Below are positions 4,823-8,383 of a stretch of 8,383 bases of DNA, piece by piece; positions within the stretch are counted from its first letter, which is position 1, and every line of letters begins with the position of its first letter. The notes under the pieces were generated by a model, which saw only the letters and a list, made by a program, of their open reading frames with translations, was not told the DNA's origin and searched no databases. The stretch lies in the NCBI GenBank assembly GCA_035527235.1, contig DATLAV010000008.1, positions 1-8,383 on the forward strand, read 5' to 3'. The stretch comes from BS750m-G28 sp035527235 (GTDB lineage: Archaea > Thermoproteota > Bathyarchaeia > TCS64). A program made the translations under genes and the position numbers.

Positions 4823-6229
4823 TTGTCGTCCAGAGTAGAGAGGATGAAGGATTTCATCGAGGGTTACGTGCCCGAGGTGATGAGGGAGGCCCGGGTGCCG
4901 GGCATGAGCATCGCCGTCCTAAAGGAGGGAGAGGTCGTTTACGCAGAGGGCTTCGGCGCCAGGGACGTGGAGAAGGGTCTCCCCGCGACCCCGGACACAC
5001 TCTACGGCATCGGGTCCTGCACCAAGTCCTTCGTCGCCACAGCTGTGATGCAGCTCGTGGAGAGGGGCATGCTCAGGCTCGACGACCCGGTCGCCAAGCA
5101 CATCCCCTTCGAGCTCGGGCTGCCCGGGAAGCCCATCACCGTCCACCACCTGCTCACCCACTCCTCGGGGCTGCCCAACCTGGCGACCTCGACGGTGGCG
5201 ATCAGGAGGGGCATAGGCAGAGACATGGGGGTCCCATGGGGCGGCGTCAACGACTTCTACAGGCACGTGAACGGCGCCGGAGAGGAGTTGGCCGACGAGC
5301 CCGGTAGACGCTTCTTCTACAACAACTCGGGTTACAGGATGCTCGGCCACCTGATCCAGAACGTGAGCGGCAGACCGTTCCACAGGTACATCGAGGAGGA
5401 GATCATCAAGCCCCTGGGGATGGAGAGGACGACCCTCGTCAACTCCAAGGCCATGGAAGACCCCGACAGGCTCACCCCGTACAGGAAGACTCCAGAGGGC
5501 CTCGAGCCCTCCAAGTTCCCCTACCCGGATCCCGAGGAGGTCGGGGAGTTCTCGTTCATCTCGGCGGCCGGTGGGGTCGTGAGCTCAGTTGTGGAGCTGA
5601 CCCGGTACCTGGAGATGAACATGAACGGAGGCACCCTCGGGCACGCAGAGATCCTGAGCCCCGAGTCCGTCGCGAGGATGCACTTCATCCACATCGAGCG
5701 CGACCCGGGTTACTACGGGAGGTACGGCTACGGGTATGGCTGGGGAGTAACGGAGAGCTTCATGGACCACAAGATGGTCTCCCACAGTGGCTCCATCAGC
5801 GTCTCCACCGCCCACCTCTCGTTCATACCCGACCTCAAGATCGGGGTCGCGATGGCAGCGAACTCAATGGGGCCTCCTTATACCTACATAGCCGAGGGCG
5901 TCTACGCAGCGCTCATGGGCGAAGACCCCATGGAGGTCGTGCCCGGCATCCAGGTGAGTAAAAGGATGCGCGCCCTCAAGGGCAGCTACGAGACCTACAG
6001 GGGCATCCAGAGGCTTGAGGTCGTCGAGAGTGGCGGCCTGCTTCACCTGAAGTCGTCCACGGATCTGGGCGAGACTCTGAAGCCCCTGATACCGGAGGAC
6101 GACATGATGTCGTCGACGAGGTTCTACACCCTGACCAACGGGGTTAGGCAGCCTGTGGAGTTCGTGAAGGGCCCAGACGGGGGCGTCGACCTGTTCATCG
6201 AGAGGTACCGCTACCACAGGAAGACGTGA
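4823..6229 (+). CDS. Beta-lactamase-fold serine hydrolase (CubicO / Pab87-like peptidase family)
   Basis: Penicillin-binding-protein/class C beta-lactamase fold enzyme that uses a serine acyl-enzyme. In archaea, which lack peptidoglycan, such proteins are thought to act as peptidases or esterases; Pyrococcus Pab87, which cleaves peptides containing D-amino acids, is the best-known example. Of 468 residues, the SXXK motif is S65-C-T-K68 with the usual lead-in YGIGS, the YXN motif is Y166-N-N168 in FFYNNSGY, and the third motif is H321-S-G323. LLTHSSGLPN (110-119) is a further family hallmark. The catalytic domain ends near 370. Residues about 376-468 form a separate beta-rich domain resembling the lipocalin-like C-terminal domain of this group. 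No signal peptide or membrane span is seen, so it is probably cytosolic. TTG at 4823 suits a leaderless transcript; ATG at 4844 would remove seven residues. The substrate is unknown. Confidence 0.92.
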   Translation: MSSRVERMKDFIEGYVPEVMREARVPGMSIAVLKEGEVVYAEGFGARDVEKGLPATPDTLYGIGSCTKSFVATAVMQLVERGMLRLDDPVAKHIPFELGLPGKPITVHHLLTHSSGLPNLATSTVAIRRGIGRDMGVPWGGVNDFYRHVNGAGEELADEPGRRFFYNNSGYRMLGHLIQNVSGRPFHRYIEEEIIKPLGMERTTLVNSKAMEDPDRLTPYRKTPEGLEPSKFPYPDPEEVGEFSFISAAGGVVSSVVELTRYLEMNMNGGTLGHAEILSPESVARMHFIHIERDPGYYGRYGYGYGWGVTESFMDHKMVSHSGSISVSTAHLSFIPDLKIGVAMAANSMGPPYTYIAEGVYAALMGEDPMEVVPGIQVSKRMRALKGSYETYRGIQRLEVVESGGLLHLKSSTDLGETLKPLIPEDDMMSSTRFYTLTNGVRQPVEFVKGPDGGVDLFIERYRYHRKT

Positions 6230-6250
6230 CCCCCTTCTTCCTCCTCACAA

Positions 6251-6258
6251 GTCTTAAA
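6251..6258 (+). promoter_or_regulatory. TATA-like box for the M14 peptidase gene
   Basis: GTCTTAAA is centred near 6255, about 30 bp before the ATG at 6285, predicting a leaderless or near-leaderless transcript. It lies 22 bp after the serine hydrolase stop, so the two peptidase genes probably have separate promoters. Confidence 0.5.
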
Positions 6259-6284
6259 CCCTCATGGGTTCGATCAACTCCCCA

Positions 6285-8383
6285 ATGACAGAAATAAAAT
6301 CACCGGAGGAGTTCTACGGTTTCCAGCCCGGAGCGGACCGCAAGCTCCTCAGATGGGACAAGCTTGTTGACTACTTCTGGCACCTTGACGGGCACCCATG
6401 CGTCAAGGTGACGGAGCTCGGGAAGACCACTGAGGGTAACCCTTTCCTCATAGCGGCGATCTCCTCGCCCAAGAACATCGAGAACCTTGAGAAAATAAGG
6501 GAGCAGAGCTGGAGCCTCGCCCACCCCGACGGGCTCAAGGATGAGCGGATTGAGAACATTATCAGGGGGGGCAAATCTGTCGTCTCCATGACGATGAGCG
6601 TCCACGCCTCCGAGATCGGCGGAACACAACTCAGCTCGGAGCTCGCATACGAGGTGGCGACCAGCGACGACCCCGAGATCTGTAAGATCAGGGAGACCAC
6701 CGTCCTCCTCCTAGTCCCCAGCAGCAACCCCGACGGCAACATCAAGGTCGTCGATTACTACAACAAGTACCTGGGCACCGAGTACGAGGGCGGCCCCCTC
6801 CCCTTCCTCTACCACAAGTACATCGGTCATGACAACAACAGGGACGCCTTCCACATCACCCAGGAGGAGTCAAAGCACCTCACCCGCTTCCTCTTCCGGG
6901 AGTGGTACCCCCAGGCCCAGATCGACTTCCACCACACGGGGAGCTACGGAGCAAGGTTCAGCATACCACCCCACACCGACCCCCTCTACGACGAGGTCGA
7001 CCCCCTCATCTGGACCGAGCAGCAGTTCTACGGCGGCAAGATGATCATGGACCTCGAGGCCAACGGCAAGACAGGCATCGAGACCCAGGCCACCTACCCG
7101 GCGGACGGCGGCCCCTACTGGGACGAGTCACCCATCGCCCACGGCATCTGCGGAATGCTCACCGAGTCAGCGAGCGCCAAACTCGCTACGCCCATCTACG
7201 TCCACTACCAGCAGCTTGAGCCCGCCAGGAGGGGAAGACCCGAGTACAGGACCCAGATGAGCTTCCCCCACCCGTGGCCTGGGGGCTGGTGGAGGCTGAG
7301 GGACATTGTTGAGCAGCAGAAGGTGGCGGCCCTCGCCGTCCTGAAGGGTGCATCGGCGTTCAGGGAGCAGGTGCTCCGAAACATGTACATGAAAGCCCGG
7401 CGCCAGATAGAACGGGGCAGGACCGAGGCCCCCTACGCCTTCATCATGCCCATGGATCAGCACGACCCCCTGACTGCCTACGAGCTCCTCGCCACGCTAC
7501 AGATGGCCGACGTCGAGGTGAAGGTCGCCCGGAAGCCCTTCGAGTACGGCGGCGCGAGGTACCCCCAGGGGACCCATGTAATCTTCACCGACCAGATCTG
7601 CCGCGCCTACATCCTCAAGCTCCTGAGGCGGACGTTCTACCACGATGGCCCATGGAGCCGCACAAGGGACAACGCGCCCATGGCCCCCTACGACCTCTCC
7701 ACGGACAACCTGGCGGAGTTCATGGGGGTGAAGGTGGTGGAGGTCGCCGAGCCCCTTGAGGGCAAGTTCGACCCCTGCCCTGCCATCGGCGTCCCCGAGG
7801 GGCGCGTCGACGACTCCGACGAGGGCTGGCTGCTCGACGGGAGGCTCAACGCCAGCTTCAAGGCCGTCAACGACCTGCTCAAGGCCAAGAAGAAGGTTTT
7901 CAGGGCCCTCGAGCCCGTCATGGGCCTGCCCAAGGGGGCGTTCTACGTGCCCTCTCAGAGTGGCATCAAGAAGAGGCTGGACGAGTACGCCGCCGAGCTC
8001 GGCCTCGTGTTCCTCGCTGTCAGCGAGCCCGAGTTCGAGATAGCCCCCGTTAAATCCCTCAGGGTGGGCGTCTACCAACGCTACTGGGGGGGCAACATCG
8101 ATGAGGGCTGGACCAGATGGGTCTTGGAGCAGCACGGCTTCGATTACAGGACCCTGATGGACAAGGAGATCAGTAAGGGAGACCTCGCAAAGTCCTACGA
8201 CGCCATTATCATCCCCAGCGACGACAGGCGGATGCTGCTGGGCAAGGAGAAGGAGATCGAGGAGTACTACAAGAAGTTGAAGCCCAAGTACGTGGTTCCC
8301 GAGTATCCGCCGGAGTATAAGAGCGGCCTCGAGGACGAGGGCCTGGAGAAGCTGAAGAAGTTCGTGGAGGCGGGTGGCACCCT
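6285..8383 (+). CDS. M14-family zinc carboxypeptidase-like protein with amidotransferase-like C-terminal domain, 3' end missing
   Basis: Metallopeptidase of the zinc carboxypeptidase superfamily, probably acting on peptides in the cytosol since no signal peptide is present. The 699 visible residues hold the first zinc pair H107-A-S-E110, then NPDG (148-151), the substrate-binding N-N-R (184-186 in GHDNNRDAF), a zinc histidine in DFHHTGS (H216 likely), and the general base glutamate E294 in MLTES. All catalytic positions therefore appear intact. From about 590 a new Rossmann-like section begins (SLRVGVYQRYWGGN, then YDAIIIPSD at 638-646 and LKKFVEAGGT at the edge), as in large M14 proteins with a class I glutamine-amidotransferase-like domain. 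The region between 390 and 590 is less clear. An in-frame ATG at 6264 lies too close to the TATA box, so 6285 is preferred. The stop codon is beyond the window. Confidence 0.9.
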   Translation, partial: MTEIKSPEEFYGFQPGADRKLLRWDKLVDYFWHLDGHPCVKVTELGKTTEGNPFLIAAISSPKNIENLEKIREQSWSLAHPDGLKDERIENIIRGGKSVVSMTMSVHASEIGGTQLSSELAYEVATSDDPEICKIRETTVLLLVPSSNPDGNIKVVDYYNKYLGTEYEGGPLPFLYHKYIGHDNNRDAFHITQEESKHLTRFLFREWYPQAQIDFHHTGSYGARFSIPPHTDPLYDEVDPLIWTEQQFYGGKMIMDLEANGKTGIETQATYPADGGPYWDESPIAHGICGMLTESASAKLATPIYVHYQQLEPARRGRPEYRTQMSFPHPWPGGWWRLRDIVEQQKVAALAVLKGASAFREQVLRNMYMKARRQIERGRTEAPYAFIMPMDQHDPLTAYELLATLQMADVEVKVARKPFEYGGARYPQGTHVIFTDQICRAYILKLLRRTFYHDGPWSRTRDNAPMAPYDLSTDNLAEFMGVKVVEVAEPLEGKFDPCPAIGVPEGRVDDSDEGWLLDGRLNASFKAVNDLLKAKKKVFRALEPVMGLPKGAFYVPSQSGIKKRLDEYAAELGLVFLAVSEPEFEIAPVKSLRVGVYQRYWGGNIDEGWTRWVLEQHGFDYRTLMDKEISKGDLAKSYDAIIIPSDDRRMLLGKEKEIEEYYKKLKPKYVVPEYPPEYKSGLEDEGLEKLKKFVEAGGT

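Noticed and set aside
6264..6284. In-frame upstream ATG at 6264 for the M14 peptidase
   Set aside because: It lies only about 9 bp after the centre of the likely TATA box, so the message would start downstream of it; ATG at 6285 fits the spacing.
7497..8135. 212-codon minus-strand frame inside the M14 peptidase gene
   Set aside because: The plus strand encodes a continuous recognisable peptidase here; the antisense frame results from GC-rich codon use.

Overview
The window is archaeal chromosomal DNA. It carries eukaryote-type ribosomal proteins (eS19, eL31, eL39, eL20/LX), a PDCD5 homologue, prefoldin alpha and a short SecE/Sec61-gamma. Several transcription units start with TATA/BRE-like boxes about 25-30 bp upstream of the start codon. 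Coding DNA is GC-rich with AT-rich intergenic gaps, and TTG/GTG starts are common. The gene order (S19e, PDCD5, L39e, L31e, LX, prefoldin alpha, FtsY, SecE) resembles the conserved archaeal information-processing cluster, in the form I associate with the TACK side of Archaea. A high-GC lineage such as Bathyarchaeia is plausible, but I cannot fix it from sequence alone.

Region 1 (1-640): a left-truncated iron-sulfur flavoprotein gene on the minus strand is divergent from an uncatalogued 38-residue single-span membrane protein on the plus strand. Between them lies a promoter region with two near-identical 12-bp direct repeats and a further sequence that recurs 4 kb away.

Region 2 (641-3706, minus strand): one compact eight-gene operon read from a strong TATA box near 3691: rps19e, pdcd5, rpl39e, rpl31e, rpl18a/LX, pfdA, ftsY, secE. 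Genes overlap by 4-8 nt or lie 3-26 nt apart, and most internal genes have clear Shine-Dalgarno sites. It couples ribosome assembly (S19e, L31e, L39e, LX), co-translational folding (prefoldin) and membrane targeting/translocation (FtsY, SecE). The aIF6 gene, which often sits between L31e and LX, is absent.

Region 3 (3707-4822): a class I SAM-dependent methyltransferase on the minus strand is divergent from a small plus-strand gene. The small gene has its own promoter but appears split by a one-base frameshift into two overlapping small frames.

Region 4 (4823-8383, plus strand): two separately promoted peptidase-type genes. The first is a cytosolic beta-lactamase-fold (CubicO/Pab87-like) serine hydrolase. 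The second is a large M14-family zinc peptidase with the start of a glutamine-amidotransferase-like C-terminal domain, cut off by the window edge. Together they suggest intracellular peptide breakdown. No tRNA, rRNA, CRISPR array or insertion sequence was seen.
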